From: Nannochloropsis salina CCMP1776
Taxonomy: Eukaryota > Sar > Eustigmatophyceae > Eustigmatales > Monodopsidaceae
NCBI GenBank assembly: GCA_004565275.1
Contig: SDOX01000122.1
Coordinates: 446,642 to 510,641, forward strand
Length of the DNA stretch: 64,000 nt
Direction: 5' to 3'
Within the stretch, counting starts at the first letter, position 1. Every line of letters starts with the position of its first letter. The notes below the pieces were generated by a model that had not been told where the DNA came from, searched no databases, and saw only the letters and a list, made by a program, of their open reading frames with translations. Shown here in pieces: positions 50,714 to 63,300 of the stretch. The position numbers and the translations under genes were made by a program.

Positions 50714-52263
50714 TCAATTACCGTTTTCATCGCCCTCATCCGTCTCGTCAAAACCCCCGTGCCGGGCTCTTCGCCACACACGTGTCTGCTCCTGTTTTAG
50801 ATGTCTTTCTTCACTTTCAATGTTATCTTCGCTGCCCTTACGATGCTTCTCAGTCGCAGAACCAAATAGCAATCGCGTAAGTTCAACAAATTGGGCAGGC
50901 TCTAGCTCCTCGGGGCGCTTCGTGGCCCACTCCTCATCCAGAGTCAGCCCTCGGGAAGAGAGCAAGCCCTTCAAGCTCTGGCGGAGCATTTTGCGGCGCT
51001 GTTGGAAGCTCAAATTAAGAACTTGCTTGAGCGCTCCAGGTTCCACGTCAAAAAGAGGCTGCCCGTGAGCTGGCTGCAGAAAATCAAGAGTGACAAGGGC
51101 CGAAGTGACCTTAGGCTGGGGGTAGAAGACAGTCGGCGGAAGCTTGAAGTTGATTCGCGGTCGTGTGTAGAGTTGAAAGAGCACAGATAGTATGCCGTAG
51201 TCCTTGCATCGCGTTGGGGCTACAATCCGCTGTGCTACTTCCAGTTGCATGGTCACAACGGCTTGCCGCACCGTCCGATGATTGTCGAGAAGGCAGAACA
51301 AGATCTGGCTCGTGATGTGGTAAGGCAGGTTTCCTATCACCGAGAGAGGCCCCCCTCTAAGCTCCGCCAGCGCCGTCCAGTCCACCTGAAGTACATCTGA
51401 CTGAACGACTTTGAGGCTCGGAAGGGCCTCGTTTAGGAGCGCCACGGCCCGGGGATCAATTTCAACGGCCAGCATGTCGGGATAGCGTCTGTGAAGAACG
51501 CGCGTCAAGGCGCCAGGCCCCGGACCCAGCTCAACCACGCGCCGCCCCTCTGGACTCTTATCTACCAAGGACTGCACAATTTTGAGGACGTAGTTCTGGT
51601 CTGAGAGAAAATTCTGCCCCAGCGACTGCTTCGGTCGGAATTCTTGAGACGGCAATGTGGGCGGGCGCGTAGGGTCCATGGGGGGAGCCAGGCCGGAGGC
51701 CGAGGCAGTCGTGGGGCTTGGCGATCCATTCGCTCCGTCTACCGAAGACCAGGAGCTCAATGATGAAACTAGTACATGTTATTGGATTTAATTCGTCAAA
51801 AAGGGGGTCTCAAACGACACTCACCGCACTTGAAACGGTGCAGCTTCGGGCTCAGTCAGGTTACCTTTTTAGTTTATCCTCACAGACTATGGTCTCATTT
51901 GTCAGACAGGGATAATTGTTCGAATAATCATGGCCTTCGCAAGCTTGTGTGGATGAAGAGCGTCGTCTTTCCCATTTACTGACCTCGTTTCAAGCCCGTA
52001 AACCGTGTCAAGCCGGGGGGAGAACAGCGGGGGTCTCCACACGCGATGCATTTCGGTAATAAAAAACATTCCCGCATTATCCGAGGTCTGTTGATGTTGT
52101 TCCACTTTGCTGAGTAGGCCGCTCCAACTGCCTTTTGCGTCCAAATGGTGGCAGCCGCAGCCAAGATGGCAGACATAGTTGCGCCCCAAGACAGCAAGGC
52201 AACTCTTCGTGGTAGACGGCTGGGCGCGGCCATCATAGAGCCTTCAGCCCCTTGACCTGTCAT
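50714..52263 (-). CDS. KsgA-type rRNA adenine dimethyltransferase, probably plastid
   Basis: The predicted join is complement(50714..51768, 51984..52263), 444 residues, phase 1. The enzyme dimethylates two adjacent adenosines in helix 45 of small-subunit rRNA using S-adenosylmethionine. Motifs: FRPKQSLGQNFLSDQNYVLK, SAM motif VVELGPGPGALTRVLHRR, LAVEIDPRAVALLNEAL, catalytic VIGNLPYHITSQILFCLLD and FYPQPKVTSALVTLDF. The C-terminal domain resembles plant plastid PFC1 (KMLRQSLKGLLSSRGL, RPEELEPAQFVELTRLL). Exon 1 gives a leader with a hydrophobic stretch (SWGATMSAILAAAATIW), consistent with organelle import. Its donor GTCAGT is weak, so exon 1 is less certain than the core; an internal ATG at 51679 is the fallback. 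Confidence 0.85.
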
Positions 52264-53072
52264 TTTGTATGCATGTTGGCATCATTTGGGTGTGATGTTA
52301 TTTTGCTCCACCGTACTTCCGCTAAGGCAATAAGTCAACGCTATCACCCACCACCCAACCCCAGTCGTCCGCCAAGAATCCCTATTTCAATAATTCAACC
52401 TAATCCCAGCTATTGGCAATAAATCCGCGCTTCGCCGTAAGCACACTTTTGCTCACACGCCACATAATATGGAGCCATTAATGTACCAAGGAATCGGCAG
52501 GGAGCATGAAAGGTTCAAAATTAGTAGCAGTGCCAAGCCCAGAAACAGCCAGCAACAACTAGCTACCAGGGGGAAATGCCGTTCGAGTTCACGAATCTGC
52601 TATGGAAGAGGCCCTTGAGGACAATCTAATCAACGCTCGTCTCATAGGATCCAGACTATTTCAAATCAAAATCAGCTCATCTTATAAGCAGTGCTACTTG
52701 TTTTTCCCTCAGCGCGCTTGCGACCCCTCGGCCGTCAGAGCCCGACATACAAAGTATCTCGCGAAGGATAAAACCTCCTCTCCTCGACCCGACATAAGTG
52801 CTTTAAAACATTTCCTGGGTACCAGAAATCACACAGTACCACTCAGTGGCTCGTTGTCTGCTGCAGAAAGCAGGCGTGCTATGCTTAGCAAAAAACTCCT
52901 TTTTTTACGGAGGCACTAGTGTTTGTAAGAGAATTCCCTTCACGAGCAACAACAAAGCGCGTTTGACCACCAGATAATATGTTCCTTGCTAGGGATGGAG
53001 GTGGTTCTCGTGTTCTGCCGTCACTTTCATCTTCTTTCTTTCATGTTGCGGGGACAAAACACAGGCGCCACC
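52264..53072. other. intergenic region upstream of KsgA
   Basis: About 800 bp, AT-rich, upstream of the KsgA gene. A + strand frame of 105 codons (52602-52919) has no family features. No RNA gene or repeat was recognised. Confidence 0.5.
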
Positions 53073-53339
53073 TCAGTTCCCGGGCTTCTCCAATTTCTTT
53101 TCCAGCTTGAAAAAAAATACTTCAAAGCAGATGTAGAAGACTAACCACAGTCAATGAGTCTTTCTGAAGCAATTCCTGCGCAGCTGAGCAAAAACTAATG
53201 AAATCCCAATATGTTGTGTGGGTAACCCACGAATAATGATGGCGGCATGCACACGAGGATGAGGCACAAGGAAGCCCTCGAAAAGAGTCGCGGTGACGTG
53301 TCGTTGCATCGAAGGCCGCAAAACGATTGAATTAGACAT
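53073..53339 (-). CDS. possible three-exon microgene (51 residues)
   Basis: A tentative join complement(53073..53105, 53146..53183, 53255..53339) gives 51 residues with GT..AG introns of 40 and 71 nt, and phases match at both junctions. The start MSNSIVLRPSMQRHVTATLF is basic and could be a mitochondrial leader. The end is LEKKLEKPGN. I do not recognise a family, and the introns are shorter than others here, so this is a hypothesis. An intronless reading of the first exon alone would give 62 residues. Confidence 0.25.
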
Positions 53340-53537
53340 TCATGGGCAATCCCTCTTATATTAAATCATGCGTGCAAATCGAAGGAGCTATCTTGTTTAT
53401 TTCAATGACAAAATGGTGGGCTTAAGAAAGTATTAAGCTTGCTCGAACAATCGAGACGAATCCTGCGATAAGCCCTGTACAATAATGAAAAAGAAAACGT
53501 AGCAAAATTTTCAATTTGAACGTATTTCAAAGTTCTT
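53340..53537. other. short intergenic stretch before the XRN2 stop
   Basis: AT-rich and probably the XRN2 3' untranslated region. Nothing else was seen. Confidence 0.4.
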
Positions 53538-53748
53538 TTATCGTCGTTTGTGCTGCTGTCCATTTTTTGAGTGCAGGGGGCGGGGAGGATGTAATCTTTG
53601 GCCCCCTCGCCCCTCGTGACTGCGTTGCTCCACAGCGTGCGCTACGCCCCGCCGAAGACTGTTCATCAGACCTGCATCAATGCCCTGGAAAAGAGGTGTT
53701 GGGGGAAATCCAGATGCCTGTTGTACTTGGTACGCATGCTGTCCATAA

Positions 53749-53789
<41 letters not shown>

Positions 53790-56700
53790 GCTTTGAGGCT
53801 TTTGCCCTGAGTAATGCGGCGCGACCTGATGCGAGTAAGGACCAGGAGGGATGGGAGGCGGCCCGCCGCTCATCATGGGCGGCTCGGGGAATAACAACGG
53901 AGGGCGAGGACCCATATGAGCAGAGTGTGGTAAATTGGGCGTCGCAGAGTAGGCTCCGCAAGCGAGTCCGCCCCCTAGACCGGGATATAGAGAGGGGGGT
54001 GGCAGTCGAGGGGGAGCCCTTTGCTTCCCTTGATTTTGTGGCTCAAAGCTTCCCCAGGAGCGAGTCCCAGTCTGTCCGCTGCCAATATAACCTCCACATG
54101 ACATGCGGTGCTGCTGATTTTGCTGATACATGAGCATGGACCCTGATCCAGCGCCTCGCGGCATGTTTTGGACGATCAACCGGTGAGCTGCCGTGGCGTG
54201 GACCTCGTTGAAACCGAATTGCGTGCCAAGCTCCGCAATGTTGATTCCTCGTCCAAGACGGGGCGGCCGGCGGGGTTGAAGGTCTCGATCCGTCAGGCGA
54301 CGTGGGGGATGGGTCAATCCTGGCAAGAGCGCCGAGGCGTGCGGAGTGGTCTGTGATGGGAGCGTGAAGCCCGCAACGAGGACTCGGTTATCCTCGACGT
54401 CCTGGAGTACAGAGGGAGGCATCTTAGGTGCCACCACTTGGGCAGTCAGTCGCAAGGCTGCGTCGGGGGGCGGAGGCAGCAACGTTCCCGAGAATCCCTG
54501 AGCTGAGGCAGCCTCAACCTCCACACACGCTCTGTCTTGCGCACCCTCGGCCTCCAGCACTCGAGCGATGGCCCGGAAGGTGGGATGATACTCATGCAGG
54601 CATAGTAGTGAACCCCCAAGGACGTTTCGCTTCTTTTCCACTTCGCTGAGCTGACTTTCAACCGCGGCTATCGACTCCAGTAGTCGAGTCTCGTCAATGA
54701 AGGGCAGGAGCGTGACCCAGAGCCAGGGCATGGCCTTGCCATTCGGGTCAACCTCCACGTCGCGCGGGTAGAAATCCTTGATGGGTGAGTCCTGGCTGGT
54801 CATAAGGCGCGCCAGCGGCACTGGGAGAGCATCAGCACTCTCCGGGGGCAGCACAGCCATCAGCTGCTCCAAGGGTCGGAGGGGCTTGCCCGCCTCGAAG
54901 GCCACGTGGTAACGCTCGATGTTCACCAGGTCGCTGGCAAAGGGGGCGTAGTGGAAGGGGTAGAACCATCCCCAAGCCTGGCACCCCCGATAATAGTACT
55001 GGAAGACCCAGCACAGGCCCTCTATGTAGGTGCGGTACATGTGCTCCCTCCCACCCCCTTTCTCCAAATTCTGCTTTTTCAGCTTGTTTTGGTAATACCT
55101 GTCTTTCCAACCGGCCTCGTGATACCTGATGGTGTCCTCAATCTCCTCCTTTAACCGATCGAGTCGAGCTTCCTGCTTGGATTTGACGCGCTCGGCAAGT
55201 TCCTTCTGCGCCGCTGCTAACTCCGTGCCCTCAAGCTCGGGCGGCACCACAATGTGCGGGTCTTCAAATTCCTCCTTATCCTCCTCCTCGCCCATCGCGT
55301 CATCTCCGACATCCTCTTCATCCTCTTCAACCTCTTTTGTGCCTTCTTGAGAGTCTTGCGCGGATGTAGTTGTCTCCAGGCACACCTCAACGGACATCCC
55401 AAGGGCCGTCACACTTCCAGGCTCCTTCAGAATGACCAGATCCGTTTTATCGTCCATGATATTGCTGTCCTCCGTCTTTACGCGCTTGACTGGCTTTGCG
55501 CCATCACATGCCTCAATGATGGGAGTCTCCATTTTTGTAGTGTGGTCTAGCTCGTGCTTCATACCTGCCTCACAGTCGTCGCCTATAGGGGCGTCTGACG
55601 CCTCAGGGCCCCCCTCGACCCCGGCCACTCCATTCTCGAGCTCCCTCTTGGGTTTTTTGAGCTTTTCTCGCAACTGTTGAGCCACGCTCTTATTTTTCAT
55701 ATTTTTCTCTTCTGGCGATGGACCAGGAGGTGCAGGCAGAAAGGGTGAGGCCATGGGTGAAAGACGCGGCACCGGATGTGGCAGCTTGGGCCTGCCCAAG
55801 GGCTGCACGTCAGCGGGCACTATGCGCGCGGAGAGCTCTTGGACAGTCCCGCCGTGTCGGCGCTCCACTTCTCGGACCCTCCGATTGAGACGAGCCTGAT
55901 GCTGCTCCTCGCCGGCGCGCCTGCGACGAAAGACCTCGTCCTCCACGCGCCCCACCTCCGCCAAAATTATGTCCACCTGCTCCAGATTCACGGTGCCCCC
56001 CGGGGCCGTCAGGTAATCCCCCATGGCTGGGAGCACGCGCTTGTACACGTTCAGAAGGAAATCGATGGCACCATCGCGAATATCTAGGGAAGGGAGGTGT
56101 GGCAAAAAGTCGTTGCCGACGAAGAAACAGAGGAAGACGAAGTCGTCCACCACCCGCTCGAAGTTGTAGCCGAAGGGGAGGTCCCGCAGGCTCCGGAACT
56201 CCTCCTCCAAGTACTCCCGGAGGGTGGGGATATGGAGCATCTGGAACGGTTTCAGGTAGGGGAAACGGCTCCCTTCCCCACGGGCGAGACCGTCGTCAGC
56301 TTTCTGGCCCTGCATCGCGTCGAACGCCGACTGCGCCGCGCTCACTTGGGGGCCATCCCTCCCGCGCCGTCCGAAGAAGACCTGCTCCCGCAAGATGGTG
56401 AAGTGAGGCTCATGCGTGGCTAGGGCCAGCATGATGAGGTCAGCGTCCAGGCCGTGGAGGATGTGCCGCGTGTTCGGGTCGTACCCGGGCTGGGCGCGCT
56501 CCTTGCGGATGAAGTCCATGATCTTGTGCTCTCCCTCTCCAGGCTCGCTTCCGTCCGAGAAGAGGACCTTCACCTGCTGCCAGGCCTTGCATGTGTTCAC
56601 ACGGTGAGCGACATAGAAGCGGAGGTAGCTGGCGAGCGTGACCATGAACTCCGTGCCAGGCGTGATAACGTTTGAATCCCACTCTTTGTCCAGCTCCTCG

Positions 56701-57367
56701 GGTGGCACGGGCAGGCCCATCTCTACCATCTCCTGTCGGGTCGCCACTTTAATCTCATGTCGCTCTCGTGCGTCCCCAGCCGATCGGAAGCGCCGCGTCC
56801 GCTGCTGATTCATCTTGGCGCGTGGGGCTACCCCATCGATCGCTAGGAAGACGAGGCGCCGGGGGCGGACAGCGGCAAAGATCCGGTCCACGTACACCAT
56901 GACATTCACAAACATCTCTGCTTCCGTCTTTGGGGTAGGTCGATCCTCTGGATGCGAGCAGGGATGGATTATACCGTTCATATCGATGTAAAGGTTGTCA
57001 AACTCCATGTTGTTGGGGTTGGGCGCCCTGAGGTCCATGGGGAGGGGGACGCCATCGACGACTTGCGGGCGCTGCTCCACCATGTCTAACACCGTCCGAG
57101 GGTACTTCTCGGAGAGCCATCGAAAGAAAGCGGGGACCCCTGGGAAAAATAGGAGCGCAAGATAAGGAGTGCTAGTCAAATCAAAAAGTCTAAGTCCAGG
57201 CTGTTGGCAGTCGAAGCAAGAGAAATGGAGGTACGGAAGGGCTCCACCGGGGTAAGCATAGAGATGATGATGAGCTGCCCTTTAAATTAAAGATATGCAA
57301 CTGCTGGGAACAATTTCGCATCGGGAAGTAGTTCTATCTTCCTAAGCATGCTAGTGGACGTACCCAT
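53538..57367 (-). CDS. XRN2: XRN2/Rat1-type 5'-3' exoribonuclease
   Basis: The predicted join is complement(53538..57139, 57364..57367), 1201 residues. Exon 1 codes only ATG plus one base before GTACGT, and exon 2 continues as GVPAFFRWLSEKYPRTVLDM, the invariant XRN start. The nuclease degrades 5'-monophosphate RNA and, as Rat1/XRN2, ends Pol II transcription. Catalytic motifs: NLYIDMNGIIHPC, VFLAIDGVAPRAKMNQQRTR, SDGSEPGEGEHKIMDFIRKE, HGLDADLIMLALATHEPHF, FLCFFVGNDFLPHLPSLDIR, and the conserved GLCWVFQYYYRGCQAWGWFY with HYAPFASDL. An acidic, Lys-rich insertion interrupts the two conserved blocks, as in nuclear XRN2. The last about 200 residues are Pro/Gly-rich with a Gln run of about 13. The unspliced frame would lack the GVPAFF start Met. 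Confidence 0.95.
53751..53789. repeat. CAG/CAA microsatellite encoding poly-Gln in XRN2
   Basis: On the + strand the run reads TTGCTG repeated; on the coding strand it is alternating CAG and CAA, giving about 13 glutamines near the C terminus. Mixed codons suggest a stabilised rather than pure repeat. Confidence 0.9.
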
Positions 57368-57990
57368 GGAAAGTGTAAGCGGCTACCGAGTCACGAACCT
57401 CTTCCCCACCGGCTCTGCGTTCCGCACAGTACGGCGTCCACTGAGCCCGCTTTCTTTTTCAAGCTGCGAGAAATGTGTGGTATCTTGCGTGATTGAGAAT
57501 GTGCCCTGGTTTCGCTTTACGAAACGTGGGACGTCAAGCACAAAGGAATATCAATTCATCGATCGTCTGCTTCGCTAAAATGCTTCAGGCACAAACTCCA
57601 CAGGGCCATGCATGCTCATCCTTGGGGCCCTCCAACGGCACAAAGGGGGGCCTGGCTGATCCAGATCGGAGACGAGCATGACATGCGATTGAGGGTGTCA
57701 CAGGGGGGGGACAGCGAGAGATATGACGAGAAAATACAGCAGACCGCCCGCGAGGTGTGGGGGGCGGGAGGTCGAGGAGGAGTACGCATGTGCACTCAGG
57801 TTCAGGTCTGCTTTGCTACTTCTGCTTGCGCGGCAAAAAGTTGTGGACATCATGTGAAACTAAAAAATTTAGCACACCACTTTGCTTTATGGGTCGACAT
57901 TGTTGCTATTACACGATATAGGTACGGTTGGCTTTTTCACCTCAATCTCTTTCCCTACCGCTCCCTTCGAGCTTTTAGGCAAAGCCAGGT
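57368..57990. other. divergent promoter region, XRN2 / DGAT2
   Basis: About 620 bp between divergent starts. Short frames on both strands have no family features. The last bases before the DGAT2 ATG read AAAGCCAG/GT, an acceptor-like string that could end a non-coding first exon. Confidence 0.5.
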
Positions 57991-59312
57991 ATGAGCAAAG
58001 TACAGTCCGCAGGCGGCGAGGCTGCCAAGGCTCCGTCTGATGCACGCTACGTAAACATGACCGAGCTTTTTGCCATTGGTGCACACAATATGAAAGATGA
58101 GGACCGCTTGACAGTCCTGAAAAGGCTTTCGAAGCCAGTAGCCGAGGCCAAGCCCGGAGAGCTAGGTTTGGGACAAATTGAGCACATGACAGTCTGGGAG
58201 GAAATTGTGGCCGCAACGTTCTTGTTATTTGTTGTGGGAAGTATGCTGTGGCTGCCTATAGCCGTGGTAATTTTCGCTATCTTCGTACGAAGTGCGGTGG
58301 CATGGGCCACTATGACAGTGGTCTTCGTCGCCCTGAGCCTGCACCCCGTTTCACGAGTACACAGCATGGTTCACTCTCCCCTGAACTACTTCATTTTTAA
58401 GTATTTCTCAATGAAGATGGCTTCCGACTATCCTATCGATAGCAAAGGACAGTATATTTTCGTCGCGCCCCCTCACGGAGTCTTGCCCTTCGGGAACCTG
58501 CTGACGGTTCATGCCATGAAATCTTGTGGAGGGGTGTAAGTACCAAGCTTTTGTGATCACATTTTTTTAAAATTAGCATATACTCTCTGTGCATTTTGAG
58601 CTCATGAAAGTAAAGTGTCCTTTCAATTTTTGATAGCAGTTTTGACATGTATGGCTCGCAATTCCCTCTGATTCTAATAGGGAATTCCGCGGTTTGACTA
58701 CTGACGTAGCTTTAAGACTTCCTATTTTTCGACACTGTAAGTAATTTGCACATAGTAGAGAATAAGTTCCACCATTTATGCGCTTCGCTTCCTCCCCTAC
58801 GAGTAGACTTAGGCCTGGTTGGGACCATCCCAGCTTCAAGACACGTCGCAAGGAAGTACTTGGACAAAGGCTGGTCGCTAGGAATCTCCAGCGGTGGAGT
58901 CGCGGAGATTTTTGAAGTCAACAACAACGATGAAGTTATCCTCATGAAAGAGCGCAAAGGATTCGTCAAACTCGCCCTTCAAACCGGGACTCCCCTCGTC
59001 CCGTCCTACATCTTTGGCAACACCAAACTCCTCTCAGCGTGGTATGATGATGCTGGAGCCCTTCAAGGGATATCCCGCTATTTCAAATTTGGGATACTGC
59101 TACTTTGGGGTCGTTTTGGTCTTCCCCTCATGCATCGGCATCCCGTCTTAGGGGTCATGGCCAAGCCAATCGTTGTGCCCCGTGTGGAAGGAGAACCCAC
59201 GCAGGATATGATTGACACCATTCATGCCCAATTCTGCGATTCACTCATCGCACTTTTTGACGATTACAAGGGCTTGTATGGTTGGCCTGACAAGAAACTC
59301 CTTATTAAGTAG
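57991..59312 (+). CDS. DGAT2: diacylglycerol acyltransferase type 2
   Basis: The predicted join is 57991..58535, 58681..58736, 58804..59312 (369 residues), phases 2 and 1 matching, both donors GTAAGT. DGAT2 makes triacylglycerol from diacylglycerol and acyl-CoA in the ER. The N-terminal region is hydrophilic, then a hydrophobic hairpin (IVAATFLLFVVGSMLWLPI and VVIFAIFVRSAVAW). The active-site motif is FVAPPHGVLPFGN (PPHG where animals have HPHG). The 56-nt exon 2 restores FRGLTTDVALRLPIFRH, and exon 3 gives LVGTIPASRHVARKYLDKG, SLGISSGGVAEIFE, RKGFVKLALQTGTPLVPSYI, FGNT and FGLPLMHRHPVLGV. Algae of this type carry several DGAT2 copies; which one this is cannot be told from here. Confidence 0.94.
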
Positions 59313-60379
59313 CCAATCTTCAGACTATCGAATAGATGGTTGAAAAGACTAGGGCAAAGGTTTGTGAAGGCGTAAGGCTCCTTTCGCTCATTTCGGATTA
59401 AATGTGGTGGTGAAAGGTACTGAATTACCGTTTCGCTCGAAATATTCATTTGTAAAGTATGGGAGATTGTAGTTACAGGTACAAGCAACGGAGTCTGAAT
59501 CTTATTGATTGGCAAGGAATAATTATGACAGAAAGAGGGGAAAATATTCAGCCCGCCAACTGTGACTTGCTTGCGCGACAAAAAGAATGATTCCAAATAG
59601 CACTGTTGGTAATACTCCAAATGTTAAAATATGTTTAAATGAGTGAAAAATCCTTCCGGCTATTTTCCCCTGGCTTTTATAACTTGTGAGGGCCAGCCGG
59701 TCTGTTGCTTAAGTTTCTCACCAAGTCGGCCCTTCTTTCCTTTCGAGACGACGGCAGCACAGCAGCAGTGATATATTTGGGGCAAACATAAATGCTTTAG
59801 ACGTTGCTTTGTGCAGGAGTCTTACGAAAAATATCGAAAAAATTGAGAAAAAGACCCACTAATAAATACTATGAGAGGAAAACTTTCTTCCATGTGCATT
59901 GCTAGCTTGAAAACGCCACGAAAAGGAGAAGATTTTTGGTAATTTTGGCATGACATGTATATTTCCCAAAAGAAGGGTCTAGGGTTGGAAATGGCAGACA
60001 CAAAAAGAACACATGCAAATTTCCTTGCATGCCTTTTGGATACAGGAGTCCTGACAAATATGGCTTCGTGGCGCCACTGAGAAATTTCTGGCTTCCACTC
60101 TCGTTATCAGACGAGCAAGAGTAGGGATAAAGGATGACAAATTTTAGAAAGAAAGTGTTCTAAGGCATCCATTGTATAATTAGAGTCAGGGTTAGAATTA
60201 AATTATCTCATGCATCCTGGCCATAACCTCCACGAAGGAAAGAAACTACGGCAATCAACTGGGTGTTGGCAACTCAATGTGTGCCTGACATATGCAGACT
60301 GTTCCTGAAGACTAGGAAGTCTGAATTTCAGGGTTGACCCATCCAACAGGACAAAGATGATTTTTAGAAATTGTAGGTA
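59313..60379. other. convergent AT-rich intergenic region
   Basis: About 1.07 kb between the DGAT2 and IFT70 stop codons, clearly AT-rich. No frame with family features, RNA gene or repeat was recognised. Confidence 0.55.
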
Positions 60380-63300
60380 CTACTCCATTAGCTTAATAAA
60401 AAGACACTTTAACAGGCGAGCTTCGTAGCTAATCGTATTATTGGCCCAAAGAGACGAGGTACCGCGGCTATGCAACGTCGCTCTTCCGAGATTCTCGCTC
60501 TTATGCTGGCTTCCAAAGCCCAAGGTGCTTGAGACAGCCTTTATTGATTTTCCATGCATTTGTACAGAATCTAGAAATTCCAAAACTTCCTGTAAAGAGC
60601 GATCCTTGAGGGTTATTAGATGTTTGGCCATATTATCTGCGAGCGCCAATAAGCAGCGTTTCGCATGGATCCTATTTTTGGCAAAAAAAAACAAGGAGGG
60701 ATAATGGTATCATACGCATCAAAATTCAATAAAGCGGTCACGCATAAGTAAATTCAAAGAAGTCTTGCGAGTGACGCGATCCGCTCAACTAGATCGTTCG
60801 CAGCTTAACCCCAACGAAGGCATTCCTTGCCACATTGCGGGCAAGCCGTATGTGACCACACGTACCATGTGTCAGCGCTCAACTTCTTATCATACGGCTC
60901 CAAACTTTTGATAATGCGGGCGATTCCAAACTCAAAATTTCCCTTTGCACAGTAGAGTTTTCCTATCACCACGTTCACGATGCATAGATGGTGTATAGGT
61001 TGTTGATCCGAGAAAATGACACGTTCTTCCTCCTTCTCAATCTTGCGCATGAGCTCTTCAGCTGCCTCATTTTGGCTCGTCATAATGTACGAGACGCAAA
61101 GATTGGCGAGTACGATAGGTGGCTCATTTAAGAGCTGTTCGCCTCCATTTTTATGCACAATGGGATCATAATATCGGACAGATTCTTTCCATTTGTTCTC
61201 CTTCGTTGAAGTAGGAAAGGAGATGGCGTATAAAGTGAAGGCACAGTTAGCACGGTGACGAAATTATTCATGTCATCGAATACATGACAAAGTAAGCGGC
61301 GCCAAAATATTCTTAAAAAACACTAAACACAGAATTTCACTAGGTGGTGAAAGAAGCAAACACATTGTACACGTGAGATGAGAGGAGTCAAGAATTTCTT
61401 GGTGGGGTTGCGCTCCGACCTGCATAAAAAAGACGTGAGCCACATTCAGTTTCCAGACTTCGTGCTCGCTGCAAAATTCAGCAGATTGTCTGAAGAGTTT
61501 CTCGACCTGCGTTTGTTGGATAAACTGTTGTCAAACGATATTTATTGCATTGAAGAACACAAAAGGTATTCTAAAAAAAAGACATCATGCCTCTGAGCAC
61601 GCACTCCAGACATGCGGAACCCGTTTCGTCCCGTCCCTGCAGGACTAACGGTGGCTTTGTAGACAGTTCGAGGTTTGAAGGCATAGAACACAACCCCGCT
61701 CACCATGGGATAGTTCGATCGCTCCCAGTAGATACGAGCCATAGCCATCAGCACGGGAATGTAGCGTTCCAGCCCATCATCGTAGTCCCGTAGTGCCTGT
61801 TTTATCGCTTCATTGTCACGAGCAATGCGGGCGTCTTGTATCGCTTTCGTCAGCTTTCGCAGCTGATCAATGTGTTTGTTGGTTAGCCCATCAAACTTCT
61901 TGTAGGCCGCTTCAGGACAACATGAACTCAGAATTGTGGCTTCCAAATATTCGTGAAGGTCAGAAGAGACCTGTGCATGCGGTGCACGCCCTGCTTCGTC
62001 TAACAAGTCTCCTGCCAGGTCGTAAAATCGGTATTTGCAGAGCAGTAAAAGAACATTACCGTACGTTTCCAATGGAGATGGTGGGTGTGTTAACAGATAA
62101 TTCAGCTTCCGGAAACCCCGAATTGGGTCATTAGGCATGTGTACCAAAGCCTCGTTGTGTAAAGTGACAGGATCCAACTCTTCCTCTAAACGAGGTGGCA
62201 TGTCGTTCAAAGCCTCTTTAGTTCCCTCCATGTTGTTTAAAGTAAAATTGATCGCGGCCTGTGTTTACGAGATCGATGTCATAAATATTGAACAGAGGCG
62301 TTCCTCTGTCACCTGGGCTTTGCAACATTTTTAAAAGTCGAACACGTACTCGACATTTAAATGGCCAAGGAGATGCCAGAGAAGTTGGCGCATCAAATTG
62401 GGAAAGCGTCTCAGGACCCAAGCAAAGTACGACTTCAACTTTGAGAAGGCGTCACCCTTACCTTCAGATTAAAAGCCTCGATTAAGTAAGTGTCTTGCAA
62501 GACTGGTGAGTTTCCCACGCTACGAACCTCAACACCATCTGCGTTACTGCCGACGCTCAGTTCCGGGTGTTCTTGAACACCTCGCTCTATTATTTCCGTG
62601 ATGTATTTTAATGCCACTCCAAACTGTTTCGATTGATACGAGCAAAGTGCAATGTTGTACGCCAGATCTGCACGATAATCTAGCATGCTGAGAGCTTCTA
62701 TGTACTTTTCTCGAGCATCTTCATATTTTCCCTGGTAAAATAGAAAAGTATTTGGGCCGGAAGGAAAATTTTACAAGCTTTAAACTAAAAATCTCAGCGG
62801 CAACAGAAAACGAGCGCTTTACAGGAATTGCTGGTGCAAGCTAGTTTGTCATCTGGCCGACGGTGATTGAAAAAATATCAACCTTGGTCGCGTTATATGC
62901 GAGCTGAATCCTTTACAGAAATGTAAAACACTATATGCTTACCTCTTTATATAATATGGCTCCGAAATTGATTAGGGAAGTAGGCTCATCCGCGGCGTAC
63001 TGGGCCATCAGGGATTTGCAGACTGGATGTTCGTTCAATTCGTATTTTATTGCACTCTGCGAGACGGTGGATATTTCAATACTTTTAGTAGGAACCAATT
63101 TATCCCCACTGATGTAGGTTACACAATTTCAATGGTGAATGACGAAAAATCACAATACAAAAAGACACAGTCACCCATCTACGTCTCCCGTTACTACAAG
63201 TTCTCAAGACACACCTGCAGTAAGAGCTTGCGCTGCGAGTATTGCGGCCCTTCCACACGCACAGAGGCATGCCAAGCATCCGTGTAAAGACCAGCGTGAT

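Noticed and set aside
60180-60205. Telomere-like CAGGGTTAG string
   Set aside because: Single copy only, no tandem array.
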